The notes beneath the pieces were generated by a model. The model made no database searches. It was not told the origin of the DNA and saw only the letters and a list, made by a program, of their open reading frames with translations. A stretch of DNA of 64,000 nt from the NCBI GenBank assembly GCA_026414485.1, contig JAOAIX010000005.1, positions 42,061-106,060 on the forward strand, read 5' to 3'. This document shows, one piece after another, positions 28,861 through 37,753 of the stretch (position 1 is its first letter; each line of letters begins with the position of its first letter). The position numbers and the translations under genes are program-made. This DNA comes from Candidatus Bathyarchaeota archaeon. GTDB taxonomy: Archaea; Thermoproteota; Bathyarchaeia; Bathyarchaeales; Bathycorpusculaceae.

Positions 28861-31077
28861 ATGGGTCGTTATAGACAAACTGAAGAAATAGTTAAACTGA
28901 TGAACAATCCCGACATCATCAGAAACACAAGTATTATTGCCCACGTGGACCATGGGAAAACTACTCTGTCTGACAGCCTTCTAGCTGCTGCAGGGATAAT
29001 CAGCACTCAAACTGCTGGTCAGAAACTGTTTTTGGACTCGTGGGATCTTGAGCAGAAGCGCCAAATGACCGTTTTCGCCTCAAACGTTAGCCTAGTTCAT
29101 ACCTACAATAACCAAGACTACCTCATTAACCTCATCGACACCCCTGGCCACATTGACTTTTCGGGCGCTGTCACTCGTAGCTTGAGAGCTGTTGACGGTG
29201 CGCTTGTAGTGGTGGACGCCGTGGAGGGTCCTATGACGCAAACAGAAACTGTTCTTATGCAAGCTTTAAGAGAACGCGTTAAACCTCTTCTCTTCATCAA
29301 TAAGGTTGACAGACTTATTAAAGAAATCAAGTTGACACCTCAGGAGATTCAGCGCAAATTTGCCAAGATCCTTTTGCGTGTAAACTCGCTTATCGAGCGT
29401 TATGCTCCTCCAGAACACAAGAAAGACTGGCAGGTTACGGTCGAGGATGGGCGTGTAGCTTTTGGTTCAGCTTTACATAAGTGGGGCTTAAACATTGACC
29501 ACATGAAAATGAAAAAAGTCAGCTTCCAAGACATAATTGATGCCTACAGCGGTGAACCACAGGATGTAGGCAGAAAGGTTGATGAATTAAGCAAAAAAGC
29601 TCCCTTGCCTGAACCAATATTGGATATGTTCTGTAAACATTTGCCAAGTCCTAAGCAGGCACAACCATACCGTCAAAGCCAGATCTGGCCAGGTGATGTG
29701 AACAGCCCTGTCGGTGTAGGTATGGCAAAAGTCGACCCAAATGCTCCTCTCCTCATGTGTGTATCAACAATTGAGGTTGATCCGCACAGTGGAACTGTTG
29801 CGATCGGTCGCGTTTTCAGCGGGGCAATAACAAAAGGCAAAACAGTTCAGCTTGTAAGTAGCCACCAGAAAGGCACAATACAGCAAGTCTTCATGAGTAT
29901 GGCAACTGACAGAGTTATCGTTGATCGTGTGCCCGCGGGTAACATCGGTGCCATTTCAGGTTTGCCTTCTATTCACGTGGGTGAAACTATAGCAGAAGAC
30001 GGCATCGAAGTGCATTCTTTTGAGGGGTTGCGGTACGTTTCTGACCCTGTGGTTACAGTTGCGGTTGAGCCTGAAGACGTCAAAGATCTGCCCCTCTTTG
30101 ACAAAGTTATGCATAAGCTTACCGTGGAGGATCCTAACCTCCACTTCACAATGAACAAAGAAAGCGGCGAATTTCTGCTTTCAGGTATGGGCGAGCTTCA
30201 CTTGGAAATCACTGCCTACCGTATGCAGGAGGCAGGTTTGAAAGTCAAACTTAGTAAACCGATAGTTATCTTCCGTGAAACAATCAGCCATGATTATCGT
30301 GGGCCTCCTGTTATGGGTAAAAGTCCTAACAAGCACAACAAGCTCTGGATAACTATCGAGAAATTGTCTGATGAAGTGATTGAAGCCATAAAATCTGAAA
30401 AAATCACTGACATGCAAAGCAAAGATGAACGAACAAAAATTCTGCGTGAACTTGGCTGGTCACCTGAAGATGCTAAAGGCGCCGTGGCTGTTGAGGAAAG
30501 TAACATCCTCGTTAACCGCATCAAAGGGCGACAATACGTAGATGAAATAATTGACCACATCAAAACAGGTTTCCGCGAGGCAGTTCATACTTCACCACTT
30601 GCAAAAGAGCCAGCGTATGGTTTGAAAGTTAACCTTGAAGATGTTACGGTCCATGAAGATCCTGTTCACCGTGGTCCAGCGCAGGTTATACCGATGACTT
30701 GGCGCCCAATTTACTGCGCTATTTTGCTCAGCGACCCTAAGTTGCTGGAGCCCTTGATGAGTTTCGAATGCAAAGTGCCAAGCGAATTTGTCAGTTCCGT
30801 CATCACGTTGCTGAACAAGCGACGAGGAAAAATCTTAGACATGCCATCAGAAGAAGACATGATAATTGTCAAAGCTGAACTGCCTGTTTCTGAAAGCTTT
30901 GGTATCGCTGATGAGCTTCGCAGTTCCACTCAGGGCAGAGCCTTCTGGGCAACTCAGTTTAGTCGCTGGGCACCTGTTCCAGAACAAATGCAGGCAGAAA
31001 CAATAAAAAAGATTCGTGAACGCAGAGGATTACCGCCAGTTCCGCCCAAACCAGAAGAATACTTTGAAAGCGAATAG
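28861..31077 (+). CDS. fusA: Translation elongation factor 2 (aEF-2)
   Basis: GTPase driving ribosomal translocation; 738 residues, normal for archaeal EF-2. G1 is IIAHVDHGKTTLSD (about residue 24), G3 is IDTPGHIDF, G4 is INKVD. The C-terminal domain IV loop EDPVHRGPAQVIP holds the diphthamide target His603. The final residues RRGLPPVPPKPEEYF are typical. Two Dph6-like genes elsewhere in the window are consistent with diphthamide formation. The 3' flank is T-rich, suggesting intrinsic termination. Confidence 0.96.
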   Translation: MGRYRQTEEIVKLMNNPDIIRNTSIIAHVDHGKTTLSDSLLAAAGIISTQTAGQKLFLDSWDLEQKRQMTVFASNVSLVHTYNNQDYLINLIDTPGHIDFSGAVTRSLRAVDGALVVVDAVEGPMTQTETVLMQALRERVKPLLFINKVDRLIKEIKLTPQEIQRKFAKILLRVNSLIERYAPPEHKKDWQVTVEDGRVAFGSALHKWGLNIDHMKMKKVSFQDIIDAYSGEPQDVGRKVDELSKKAPLPEPILDMFCKHLPSPKQAQPYRQSQIWPGDVNSPVGVGMAKVDPNAPLLMCVSTIEVDPHSGTVAIGRVFSGAITKGKTVQLVSSHQKGTIQQVFMSMATDRVIVDRVPAGNIGAISGLPSIHVGETIAEDGIEVHSFEGLRYVSDPVVTVAVEPEDVKDLPLFDKVMHKLTVEDPNLHFTMNKESGEFLLSGMGELHLEITAYRMQEAGLKVKLSKPIVIFRETISHDYRGPPVMGKSPNKHNKLWITIEKLSDEVIEAIKSEKITDMQSKDERTKILRELGWSPEDAKGAVAVEESNILVNRIKGRQYVDEIIDHIKTGFREAVHTSPLAKEPAYGLKVNLEDVTVHEDPVHRGPAQVIPMTWRPIYCAILLSDPKLLEPLMSFECKVPSEFVSSVITLLNKRRGKILDMPSEEDMIIVKAELPVSESFGIADELRSSTQGRAFWATQFSRWAPVPEQMQAETIKKIRERRGLPPVPPKPEEYFESE

Positions 31078-31106
31078 TTTTTTTCCTCTTTTATTTTTTG
31101 TTTTAT
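31077..31106 (+). terminator. T-rich terminator after EF-2
   Basis: Runs of T (tttttt, then tttta, tttttt) begin at the EF-2 stop codon. Oligo-T tracts without a hairpin are the usual archaeal intrinsic terminators. Confidence 0.45.
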
Positions 31107-31235
31107 ATCCAACTTTTTGTGGTGATTGTGCTGTAGCAAAGAATGTTTTGCCTCTTTATTGTTGGAAGTGATCGTGCAGTTTGTATTTTATGTAAAAAAG
31201 TTGCGGTTAGACGTTTTCTTTGGTGTGTTGCCTTG

Positions 31236-31907
31236 TTATGGTGTTGGTGGTGGCGGTGGGGTATAATTTTGTGGTGAAAACTGGCTTGCTGTTTTCTTTC
31301 TTTTCTGCAGGGCCACTACAGTAACTATTATGATAACAACTATAGCTATAACTAAGCCTATTATAATATATAACATTGTGCCGCTAAATAAGCCTCCGCT
31401 GCTTATACTGTTTAAAATAGACATAACTTCGTTTTGGCTTTGAGAACTGGCGGCGTGGTAAGCTAAAACGTTTAAGTAGTAATTGTCTTTGATGAAAACT
31501 ATGTCCCAGAGGTATGCGTCTTCTTGTGCATCGTAGGCTTTGGCGAATCCTGCGGTTGTGCCGGCTAACTGCATGGTGCCGCTTTCTTGTATTTCATCTG
31601 TTAAGTCCCTGTCAAACAAGTGTTCCGCCTCCCTCTTTAGCTCTGAGCTAGAAAAAGTTCTGCTGGGTGCTCGCTCGTAATAGATTCTTACTTCGTCGTA
31701 ATTTTGTGGATTAACATACTGTAGCATACCTGCTCCTGCTTCATCATATTCAGAGGGCGCCTCTGGGTATGGTTTTTGACTCTCTAATCTCCAACCGCCG
31801 GGTAAACTTACGTTAGGTGGCGTGAGTGTTTGTGCTGAAGCAAGTGGTGCTACTGAAAGGGCAACTATATTTAACAACAAAAATACTGTTATGCACAGTT
31901 TTTCCAT
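31236..31907 (-). CDS. Secreted, C-terminally membrane-anchored protein of unknown function
   Basis: 223 residues: a signal peptide (about 1-25, ending ASA), an extracytoplasmic domain of about 145 residues, a single membrane helix (about 174-200, TMLYIIIGLVIAIVVIII), then a short basic stretch and a Pro-rich tail (PPPPP). The extracytoplasmic domain somewhat resembles archaeal and bacterial lipoprotein-like folds of the PsbP kind, but I cannot assign it. It converges on EF-2 with about 160 bp between the stop codons. Topology suggests a cell-surface protein. Confidence 0.7.
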   Translation of the reverse strand: MEKLCITVFLLLNIVALSVAPLASAQTLTPPNVSLPGGWRLESQKPYPEAPSEYDEAGAGMLQYVNPQNYDEVRIYYERAPSRTFSSSELKREAEHLFDRDLTDEIQESGTMQLAGTTAGFAKAYDAQEDAYLWDIVFIKDNYYLNVLAYHAASSQSQNEVMSILNSISSGGLFSGTMLYIIIGLVIAIVVIIIVTVVALQKRKKTASQFSPQNYTPPPPPTP

Positions 31908-32048
31908 TTATTTTTGCCTCTCCCTAATGTCTATATACTTTAGGTTTTTAAATAAAATTTTTGTAAGTAACCGAATAAACCTGAAAAGCTCTGAGTTATG
32001 GGTTTAAAAATGTAGCGGTAATCGCCAAATAAAATTATGGTTTGGTGG

Positions 32049-32123
32049 TGGGGCTGCCCGGATTTGAACCGGGGTCTATAGAGCCCAAGTCTACAAGCCT
32101 AGACCAAGCTAGCCGACAGCCCC
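32049..32123 (-). tRNA. tRNA-Pro (UGG)
   Basis: Cloverleaf on the minus strand: acceptor GGGGCTG with CAGCCCC, D-loop with G18G19, anticodon loop CTTGGGC (anticodon TGG at 32087-32085), T-arm CCCGG-TTCAAAT-CCGGG, discriminator A. The CCA end is encoded (32046-32048). No intron. Confidence 0.95.
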
Positions 32124-32363
32124 TGTTTTTAGGGTTCAGAAAACATAATTTCGCAGGCGCCATAAAAACCTTAGCCAAGCCGTTGGAATATCTTTGCGGT
32201 AGTTAGGCGCTGCTGGTTTTACTTAGTGACTTAGGGGATTAGAGCTCAAATTTAAACATTAACTCAAAAGTTATGGCTAACGTTCGAAGGCATATGGGTG
32301 GAAGTATCTAAAAAATGCTTAAGGCTAACTTGCATAGTTAAATCTTTTTTCTGAAAGAAATGG

Positions 32364-32437
32364 AGCCTCGAGCGGGCTTTGCTCCCGCGGCCTGCTGCTT
32401 ACAAGGCAGCCGCTCTACTGGGCTGAGCTATCGAGGC
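32364..32437 (-). tRNA. tRNA-Thr (UGU) with atypical D- and T-loops
   Basis: Minus-strand cloverleaf: acceptor GCCTCGA with TCGAGGC, discriminator T, anticodon stem GCTGC/GCAGC, loop CTTGTAA (anticodon TGT, read at 32403-32401), T-stem GCGGG/CCCGC. CCA is encoded at 32361-32363. The T-loop is AGCAAAG rather than TTCAAAT (54 and 55 changed), and the D-loop has A18 instead of the invariant G18, with G19 and C56 kept. All stems are intact, so I consider it functional. Confidence 0.9.
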
Positions 32438-33226
32438 GTCCTAGAGTGCCCAGAACACTCCATAGATGAAACATTCCACAAATAAAAGTTACTGCTTACT
32501 ACTCATTTTTGTTTGGTTAAAGAGAGTACTTTAATTGTGTAGACTAGTGGTTGATTCCTTGAAAGTCTTTTAGATGGGTAAAATCTGAATCAATTTAGAT
32601 ATGTTGCGATAGGTGAAATACCTGTTAGGAAGTAGAAAGAAGATGCAATCGTCCCACTGTTCCAAAGGGCTTCTTCCACTTGTGATTCAAAACAGGTGTG
32701 TAGAGCTTTAGGTTGTTTATAGAAAATTTTAAACAGGAACAACATAGCATGACTTCTGTTTTTTGTTCACATAATTTGAATTATGAAGTTGGTTTTATTT
32801 AGGAGCAAAACTCGTAGACAAATTCAACAATTGCTTTTAGTATTTCTCTCTTTTCCATTAGCACACTAACATCTGAGGTTCGCCGATCTTTCGATGTGGT
32901 AAAAGATGAAACTAAAATAAAAATCTATGAGGTGTTAAAAACCCTTCTTATATACTCATTTTCACCGCTGTCACACTTGTAATGGTGCTATTTTTCTTAA
33001 CTTATTGGGAGCTTGTTGCACCTGTAAGATTAGTCGTAAAATTTTGTGTTGCTTATAAGCGGACGCTATATCATTACAAAAGAAAAAACCGCGGTTGTTG
33101 GGGTGAAAGTGTTGCCTCTTTTCATATTACATTGCTAAATTTATGTGTTCAATTATGCTGGACTAACGTCATATGACCTTCTTGCCGATTGGTTGAACTC
33201 TAAAACGGTTGAAACATATGCATGCC
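32438..33226 (+). other. Intergenic region of about 790 bp between tRNA-Thr and a zinc-ribbon gene
   Basis: AT-rich. A 51-codon open frame on the minus strand (32590-32745) and a 64-codon one on the plus strand (32982-33176) are present, but neither has a good ribosome site or a motif I know. No tRNA, CRISPR or insertion sequence is seen. Confidence 0.35.
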
Positions 33227-33281
33227 TTTATAAGCATGGACGTAACCATACTATGAACGTGCAAAAACTAACTTTTGCACG
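33221..33281 (+). promoter_or_regulatory. Promoter with inverted repeat around TATA, and 5' leader hairpin
   Basis: TTTATAA (33227-33233) is framed by CATGC (33221-33225) and GCATG (33234-33238). About 25 bp further, a perfect 9-bp hairpin runs from 33258 to 33281 (CGTGCAAAA, loop ACTAAC, TTTTGCACG). The expected transcription start coincides with the hairpin's first base. Together they suggest a regulated promoter and a capped or stabilised mRNA for the gene at 33310. Confidence 0.55.
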
Positions 33282-33309
33282 AGTAAATAATAGGAGTTGA
33301 AATAGCTAA

Positions 33310-33450
33310 ATGTACAATAACCGAGAGATGCACAAGGCAACCTGTGCCGACTGCGGGAAAGAATGTGACGTTCCTTTCAAGCCAGACGGCACTAGGCCAG
33401 TTTACTGCCGAGAATGCTACTCAAAACGAAGACCGCCACGTAGATACTAA
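33310..33450 (+). CDS. 46-aa zinc-ribbon mini-protein (CxxC...CxxC)
   Basis: Open frame of 46 codons: CADCGKECDVPFKPDG supplies one CxxC plus a third Cys, YCRECYSKRR the second CxxC, and the tail is Arg/Pro-rich (RRPPRRY). This pattern occurs widely in small proteins of archaea and candidate-phyla bacteria annotated as CxxC zinc-ribbon proteins; nucleic-acid binding is plausible. GGAG at 33292-33295 lies about 14 bp before the ATG. A strong TATA and leader hairpin precede it, and a T-rich tract follows. Confidence 0.85.
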   Translation: MYNNREMHKATCADCGKECDVPFKPDGTRPVYCRECYSKRRPPRRY

Positions 33451-33479
33451 GCTTTTAAGCTAACTATCTTTTAACTTCG

Positions 33480-33518
33480 TTTTAACAAAACTTTTTTATT
33501 TTTTTTGTTTTTTTGATT
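33480..33518 (+). terminator. T-rich terminator after the zinc-ribbon gene
   Basis: Dense oligo-T runs (aaaactttttt, then tttttttt and ttttttt) begin about 30 bp after the stop of the 33310 gene, in the form of an archaeal intrinsic terminator. The following sequence to about 33798 shows no gene. Confidence 0.5.
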
Positions 33519-33798
33519 AGCTGCTTTCCGTATTTTTAGTTTCGTAACTTTATTCTGTCCAGCGGATATCTCCTGAAAAAAGAAATAATTGGTCAACAAA
33601 AAAGGAGCCAAATCTCGCAGCGGGTTAAGTGAGGATTATCTTTTTACAGCGTCCATTCAACATGTCTGAAATTTGATCTTTTTTTTAAAAAATGATACTT
33701 CAAATCAAAATTGTAGGGCCAAACTTGAACTTTAATCCTTTCTGTCTCTCAATTGGGTGCCTCTTGATTTTGGTATAGGTGCAACTGTTGATAAAAAA

Positions 33799-34956
33799 TT
33801 ATGTTGGCGGTTTTGGTCTGGTGCCCAAGATTACTTCAACATCTGTTGTAATATTATTTCTGACCACGGTCACCACCACTAGGTCGCCAGGCATGGTTTG
33901 TCCTTCCAAGTAACTGCTCAGGTCATCGCTGTTCTTTATAGTTGTGCCATTGATTGCAATTATTATATCGCCGCTTTTTAATTTGCCTGCTGAGGGGCCG
34001 TCAGGGTAAACTGTTCCCACGTACCTGCCATAGGTAACATTTACATTCAATTCCTGCGCCAAAGCATAACTCATGTCGCTTCTATTTGGTGGCGAAGCTA
34101 TGCCAAGATAAGAGTGAAATGGGTAAGATCCAGTAGTCACCAAGTACCCGATTTCTTTAAGTATTGTGTTTGAAGGTATGGCAAAACCTAAGCCTTGCGA
34201 ATCAGAGACAATGGCCGTTGTTATGCCTACAACATCGCCGACAGCGTTCAGTAGGGGACCACCAGAGTTTCCCGGGTTAATGGGTGCGCTAGTCTGGATG
34301 ACGTTTGCGATGAGGAAGCTTGTGTATTCTTCTTGTATTGAACGTCCTAAAGCACTAACAACACCTGTTGTTAATGAACCCACTAAGCCGTAAGGGTTGC
34401 CTATGGCTATCACTTGATCTCCAACACGCAGCGACGAGGAGCTTACAATTTGAAGAGGTTTAAAAATGTCTGGTGGCGCATTTTTGACAGAAAGCACAGC
34501 CAAATCAGCATAGACGTCATTCCCAAGAACAGTTGCTGCATAGCCACGTCCATCATAAAAAGTCACACTTAAATTTGAGGCCTTGTAAACAACATGAAAA
34601 TTCGTTATAACAACCATTCTGCCTGAATAGTTATAAACAAACCCTGATCCCTGCACCTCTCCGCCATCGCTTGTCCCTTGAACAAGGACCACTGACTTGC
34701 TGACTTTAGCGTAGAGATCAGCTAAACCTTCAGTGCCATTCTGATAAATATTTATGGTTTGATTTGTAATTGTCTGACTTTGGGCGCTGCTTAATAGAGC
34801 TATTTGGCTTTGCAAAGTCGAAACTTCATTTTTTAGAGTGCTAATTTGCTTATAATTTAAATAGAAAACGGTAAAACTGCCTAAAATGAGACCAAGCGCA
34901 AACATTAAAGCAAGAGAACTGACTGATGCTTTCTTCGAGATTCTGAAACGAACCAT
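33799..34956 (-). CDS. HtrA/Deg-like serine protease with PDZ domain, membrane-anchored
   Basis: 385 residues. N-terminal signal-anchor (about 12-33), a short coiled coil with heptad-like STLKNEVSTLQSQIALL, trypsin-like domain with His121 (NFHVV), Asp151 (YADLAVL) and Ser231 (PGNSGGP), and a C-terminal PDZ domain (about 290-380) including GPSAGKLKSGDIIIAING. It should act outside the membrane in protein quality control. A second HtrA-like gene without PDZ lies at 48024. No operon partner; ATG at 34956. Confidence 0.92.
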   Translation of the reverse strand: MVRFRISKKASVSSLALMFALGLILGSFTVFYLNYKQISTLKNEVSTLQSQIALLSSAQSQTITNQTINIYQNGTEGLADLYAKVSKSVVLVQGTSDGGEVQGSGFVYNYSGRMVVITNFHVVYKASNLSVTFYDGRGYAATVLGNDVYADLAVLSVKNAPPDIFKPLQIVSSSSLRVGDQVIAIGNPYGLVGSLTTGVVSALGRSIQEEYTSFLIANVIQTSAPINPGNSGGPLLNAVGDVVGITTAIVSDSQGLGFAIPSNTILKEIGYLVTTGSYPFHSYLGIASPPNRSDMSYALAQELNVNVTYGRYVGTVYPDGPSAGKLKSGDIIIAINGTTIKNSDDLSSYLEGQTMPGDLVVVTVVRNNITTDVEVILGTRPKPPT

Positions 34957-35034
34957 ATCTTTAACCCCTCAAACATGCATTGAGGGGGTCATGTAGATAA
35001 AAGTATTCCCAAAACAGTGGTTTAAAATTTGAAA

Positions 35035-36036
35035 TTATTCTCGCCGATCTACTATGTCTAAGGCGTCAGGTCCAGTGCCAATGATCGTGACGGGAACGCC
35101 AGTTCTAACTTCCACTTCTTTAATAAACTGCTTAGCCCCCGCGGACAGCTCATCGTAGCGTCTTTTGCCTGTGCATTCAGGAAACAAAACATCCAGTTTT
35201 GTTAAAGCAGCTTGAGTGGCACCGTTAATCTTTGCGGTTTTTTTTGCCAACTCAAAATCAAAGGGCGCGCTTCGTCTGTCACGACCAGTTCCTGCTGCCC
35301 GCTCAAACCAACCGCGCTTTATAGCTTCCTCCTTCGTGATTTCACCCGGTAGCGGGCCTCCGCCTACACGGGTTATGAAACTTTTGTAAACAATAATTAC
35401 GTCATCTACGCGGGTAGGTCCAACGCCTGCCTCGGAGGCTATAGCTGATGCTCCTGTATCTCTTCCAGTAACATAAGGATATCCTCCACTTAAGAATAGA
35501 GACAGCATGAAGCCTTGGGTGCCCTCAAGAAGGATTTTTTTGCCATTATCAATTCCATCATTAATTTCTGTAATTGTGTCTTTCATGTAGGGCTTCAATT
35601 CAGGTATGTCTTTGGCAAGTTTTGCAGTGCGCCTTACACGCTCCTCAATTGCAGGGCCAACGCCCCAGCCTGTGGTTCCAATGCCTTTGTTGACAGCGCT
35701 GGCTTTGTCCTGTATCGCGTGTTTCTCCTCAATTATGGAGGCTTGTTGGTCTATGGCTATTCGGTTATGAACTTTAGTGAGTTCCACTTCCTCAAGAAAC
35801 TTTGCTACATGCACGTTTGCACCTGCGGCTATAAACAAGTTACATTTTGGGTTCACAAAAGCAGCAGGCACCATATGAAGAGCGTATTTTTGGCCATCAA
35901 CCCATACTGTGTGCGCGGCATTCACAGAACCCGTCCGTACACAATAATCCAAGTTATCTTTCAGAGCTAGGTAACTTATTATTTTCCCTTTTCCTTCGTC
36001 ACCCCAAAAGGCTCCAACTATGACTGAACAAGGCAT
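35035..36036 (-). CDS. purA: Adenylosuccinate synthetase
   Basis: Converts IMP and Asp to adenylosuccinate using GTP. The 333 residues start PCSVIVGAFWGDEGKGK, the family's P-loop-like Asp/His-containing motif, followed by NAAHTVW, GTTGWGVGPAIEERV and EGTQGFML. The length fits the short archaeal form rather than the roughly 430-residue bacterial form. ATG at 36036, with AGAGGTGA upstream. Monocistronic by spacing. Confidence 0.94.
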   Translation of the reverse strand: MPCSVIVGAFWGDEGKGKIISYLALKDNLDYCVRTGSVNAAHTVWVDGQKYALHMVPAAFVNPKCNLFIAAGANVHVAKFLEEVELTKVHNRIAIDQQASIIEEKHAIQDKASAVNKGIGTTGWGVGPAIEERVRRTAKLAKDIPELKPYMKDTITEINDGIDNGKKILLEGTQGFMLSLFLSGGYPYVTGRDTGASAIASEAGVGPTRVDDVIIVYKSFITRVGGGPLPGEITKEEAIKRGWFERAAGTGRDRRSAPFDFELAKKTAKINGATQAALTKLDVLFPECTGKRRYDELSAGAKQFIKEVEVRTGVPVTIIGTGPDALDIVDRRE

Positions 36037-36346
36037 CTCAGTTCACCTCTGAAAGGGGAGGTTATGCCTTATTTAAAACTGTTGGCATTTTTTATGTGAA
36101 CTAAAGTTTTGTTCAAACAAACAATCTAAATAAGTTTGTAGTGTTTGTCTTCTTTCAACTAAAAATTAAAATTGAAAAAGAGCGAGTTGTGCACACTCGT
36201 TTTTTACAGTATTCTCCATGATGAAAGGCAAAACGCGTAGTAATGTTCTTCTTGTAACTATTTTTGGTTAAATTAACCGCTAGAAAAGATCTTTAAGCAG
36301 GGAATGTGGTCACAAAAGAAGAAAGCTAAGGTTGAAAAGCATTTTG
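36037..36346 (+). other. 310-bp intergenic region with hairpin plus oligo-T
   Basis: No gene. On the minus strand an imperfect hairpin (CGAGT...ACTCG, about 36184-36200) is followed by CTCTTTTTC, which could terminate transcripts of the upstream cysteine-cluster gene (36347-36742) before purA. Confidence 0.3.
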
Positions 36347-36742
36347 TTAAGAACGGTTTGCAGCTTCTCGGTCAATTTTCTCCAAAAGCTTTAGCACTAT
36401 TTTGCCTTTTCTCTTCTTTTCACGTTCTGTTACCGTTTCATGAGCATGGCAAATGGAGTCTGTGATTATGCCTTTATCTTCATCGTAAATAACCGGGTAA
36501 ACTCTGCAACCTGATGGGCGAACGAGGTAAACATCACATTGAGTTTTTTCAGTGTTATAAAACACGCAGTGCCCGCCTCTGTTCCTAAGTATAGCATAGC
36601 CCGAGTCGTCGTAGCGTACAAAAACCTCTTTTGGATAACCTTTTGCTTCTAACCTGTCGATGTCTTCTTTGGATAGCAGCATTTCCGTTTCTTGACAACA
36701 GACGCCGCATCGTGTACAGCGCATAGAGAACTTCTTGGGCAA
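36347..36742 (-). CDS. YkgJ-family cysteine-cluster protein
   Basis: 131 residues with the conserved cysteines CTRCGVCCQETE near the N-terminus, then CVFYN, CDVYLVRPSGCRVYP and a later Cys-His (CHAHE). The family probably binds a metal or Fe-S cluster; its reaction is unknown. Start ATG 36742 lies 49 bp downstream of the stop of 36790-37041, so it may be the last gene of a small minus-strand operon with the two upstream ORFs. Confidence 0.85.
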   Translation of the reverse strand: MPKKFSMRCTRCGVCCQETEMLLSKEDIDRLEAKGYPKEVFVRYDDSGYAILRNRGGHCVFYNTEKTQCDVYLVRPSGCRVYPVIYDEDKGIITDSICHAHETVTEREKKRKGKIVLKLLEKIDREAANRS

Positions 36743-36789
36743 TGTTGTATTTCAGCTTTTATTCATAAGTGGCGTTAACTGATCTAATA

Positions 36790-37041
36790 TTAATTTTTGC
36801 TTACAAGTGTTAGGTTAAGCAGTTCTGCATAAGCAATGTTTCTAAGTGAGATGCGCGAAGACTTTTGGTTGCCGTAGGGGACATATTCAACTTGGTTTCC
36901 TTCTCCCAATGGACTGCCTTTTTGGATATCTTTCAGTTTAACATTTATTATTACTGACCCATCTTTGAGGTGAAGATTTACGTGTTTACCTAAGAAGGAT
37001 TTAGCACTGTTTAAGCTAAAACTTTCCATACCGTTTACCAT
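36790..37041 (-). CDS. Small beta-rich protein of unknown function (83 aa)
   Basis: 83 residues: FLGKHVNLHLKDGSVIINVKL looks like the first strands of an Sm- or SH3-like barrel, but the second Sm motif is not clear. The ATG at 37041 overlaps the stop of the upstream zinc mini-gene by 7 bp (ATGGTAA), which suggests coupled translation; an ATG at 37029 is better spaced from the GAGGAGGA ribosome site. No known family is recognised. Confidence 0.65.
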   Translation of the reverse strand: MVNGMESFSLNSAKSFLGKHVNLHLKDGSVIINVKLKDIQKGSPLGEGNQVEYVPYGNQKSSRISLRNIAYAELLNLTLVSKN

Positions 37042-37172
37042 TCCTCCTCGCTGTTAGCTAGATGTATCCAGCACTGGTTGCAGATGGGCAGTTTTTGGCC
37101 TTTTACCATAATGTAGAGTTTGATGTTTTCGCTGTGACAAGTGTTTTTCAATGGGTTTTTGCAGTGTTCCAT
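37035..37172 (-). CDS. 45-aa zinc-finger-like mini-protein
   Basis: Minus-strand ORF of 45 codons beginning MEHCKNPLKNTC and containing LPICNQCW, giving Cys4, Cys12, Cys31 and Cys34, with His13 as an extra possible ligand. The spacing suggests one zinc site. A GGAGGA ribosome site lies about 6 bp upstream of ATG 37172. Its stop overlaps the start of the next gene, so the two form a coupled pair. Family and role are unknown; nucleic-acid binding is a guess. Confidence 0.65.
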   Translation of the reverse strand: MEHCKNPLKNTCHSENIKLYIMVKGQKLPICNQCWIHLANSEEEW

Positions 37173-37302
37173 TTTTTTCCTCCCACCATATCAATGTGGT
37201 TTGTTTTGTTTCATAGTTCTTTTAAATCTGATTCAGAGACAACTATCCAACACAGAGGAGAGAGATGAGTAAAAGTGAAAATATTTATTCTTATGAGTCA
37301 AA

Positions 37303-37749
37303 ATGTATGGTATGGATAATGTTACGTTTTTGGCTACTGTTAGCCTATTTTGTCAGATTGTTGTCTTTGTTTTGTTAGTAGGTGGTTATGCTCTTAAAAG
37401 GCAACAAAAGTTTTTGTTACATGCCATCTTTATGTTGGTTGCCTTTATGTTTCACCTTGGATCAGTTTTTGCTGTTATGTTGCCTTCTTTTGTTTTCGGT
37501 GTCTTGCCGTTTATGGCGTCAGTACCATTTAACTCACTTATTTTACTCTCAATTGTTCATGCAACTATGGGGATTTTAGCTCCAATTATCGCTTGTTGGT
37601 TAATATTGGGGTGGAGATTTCGGAAGGCAATGACGTATTGTATGCGCAAAAAGAAGTTGATGGGGCTAACATTTGTTGTTTGGTTGCTTGCCTTGTTTTC
37701 AGGGTTTTTGCTTTACATTAGTTTTTACTGGGCTTTCTTGTTTGGTTAA
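37303..37749 (+). CDS. Four-helix membrane protein (DUF420-like)
   Basis: 148 residues with four or five membrane helices and in-membrane His (LLHAIFMLVAFMFHLGS; IVHATMGILAP), reminiscent of DUF420 or cytochrome b561-like small membrane proteins that may bind haem. The assignment is tentative. ATG 37303 (or 37312) lies about 20 bp downstream of a TATA-like aatatttatt, consistent with a leaderless transcript. It converges with the phosphodiesterase gene. Confidence 0.6.
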   Translation: MYGMDNVTFLATVSLFCQIVVFVLLVGGYALKRQQKFLLHAIFMLVAFMFHLGSVFAVMLPSFVFGVLPFMASVPFNSLILLSIVHATMGILAPIIACWLILGWRFRKAMTYCMRKKKLMGLTFVVWLLALFSGFLLYISFYWAFLFG

Positions 37750-37753
37750 GAAA

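Noticed and set aside
32590..32745. 51-codon minus-strand ORF starting MLFLFKIFYK
   Set aside because: It reads plausibly but has no ribosome site, no motif and no genomic partner, so I could not support it.
37062..37268. 68-codon plus-strand ORF
   Set aside because: It is antisense to the better-supported zinc mini-gene at 37035-37172.
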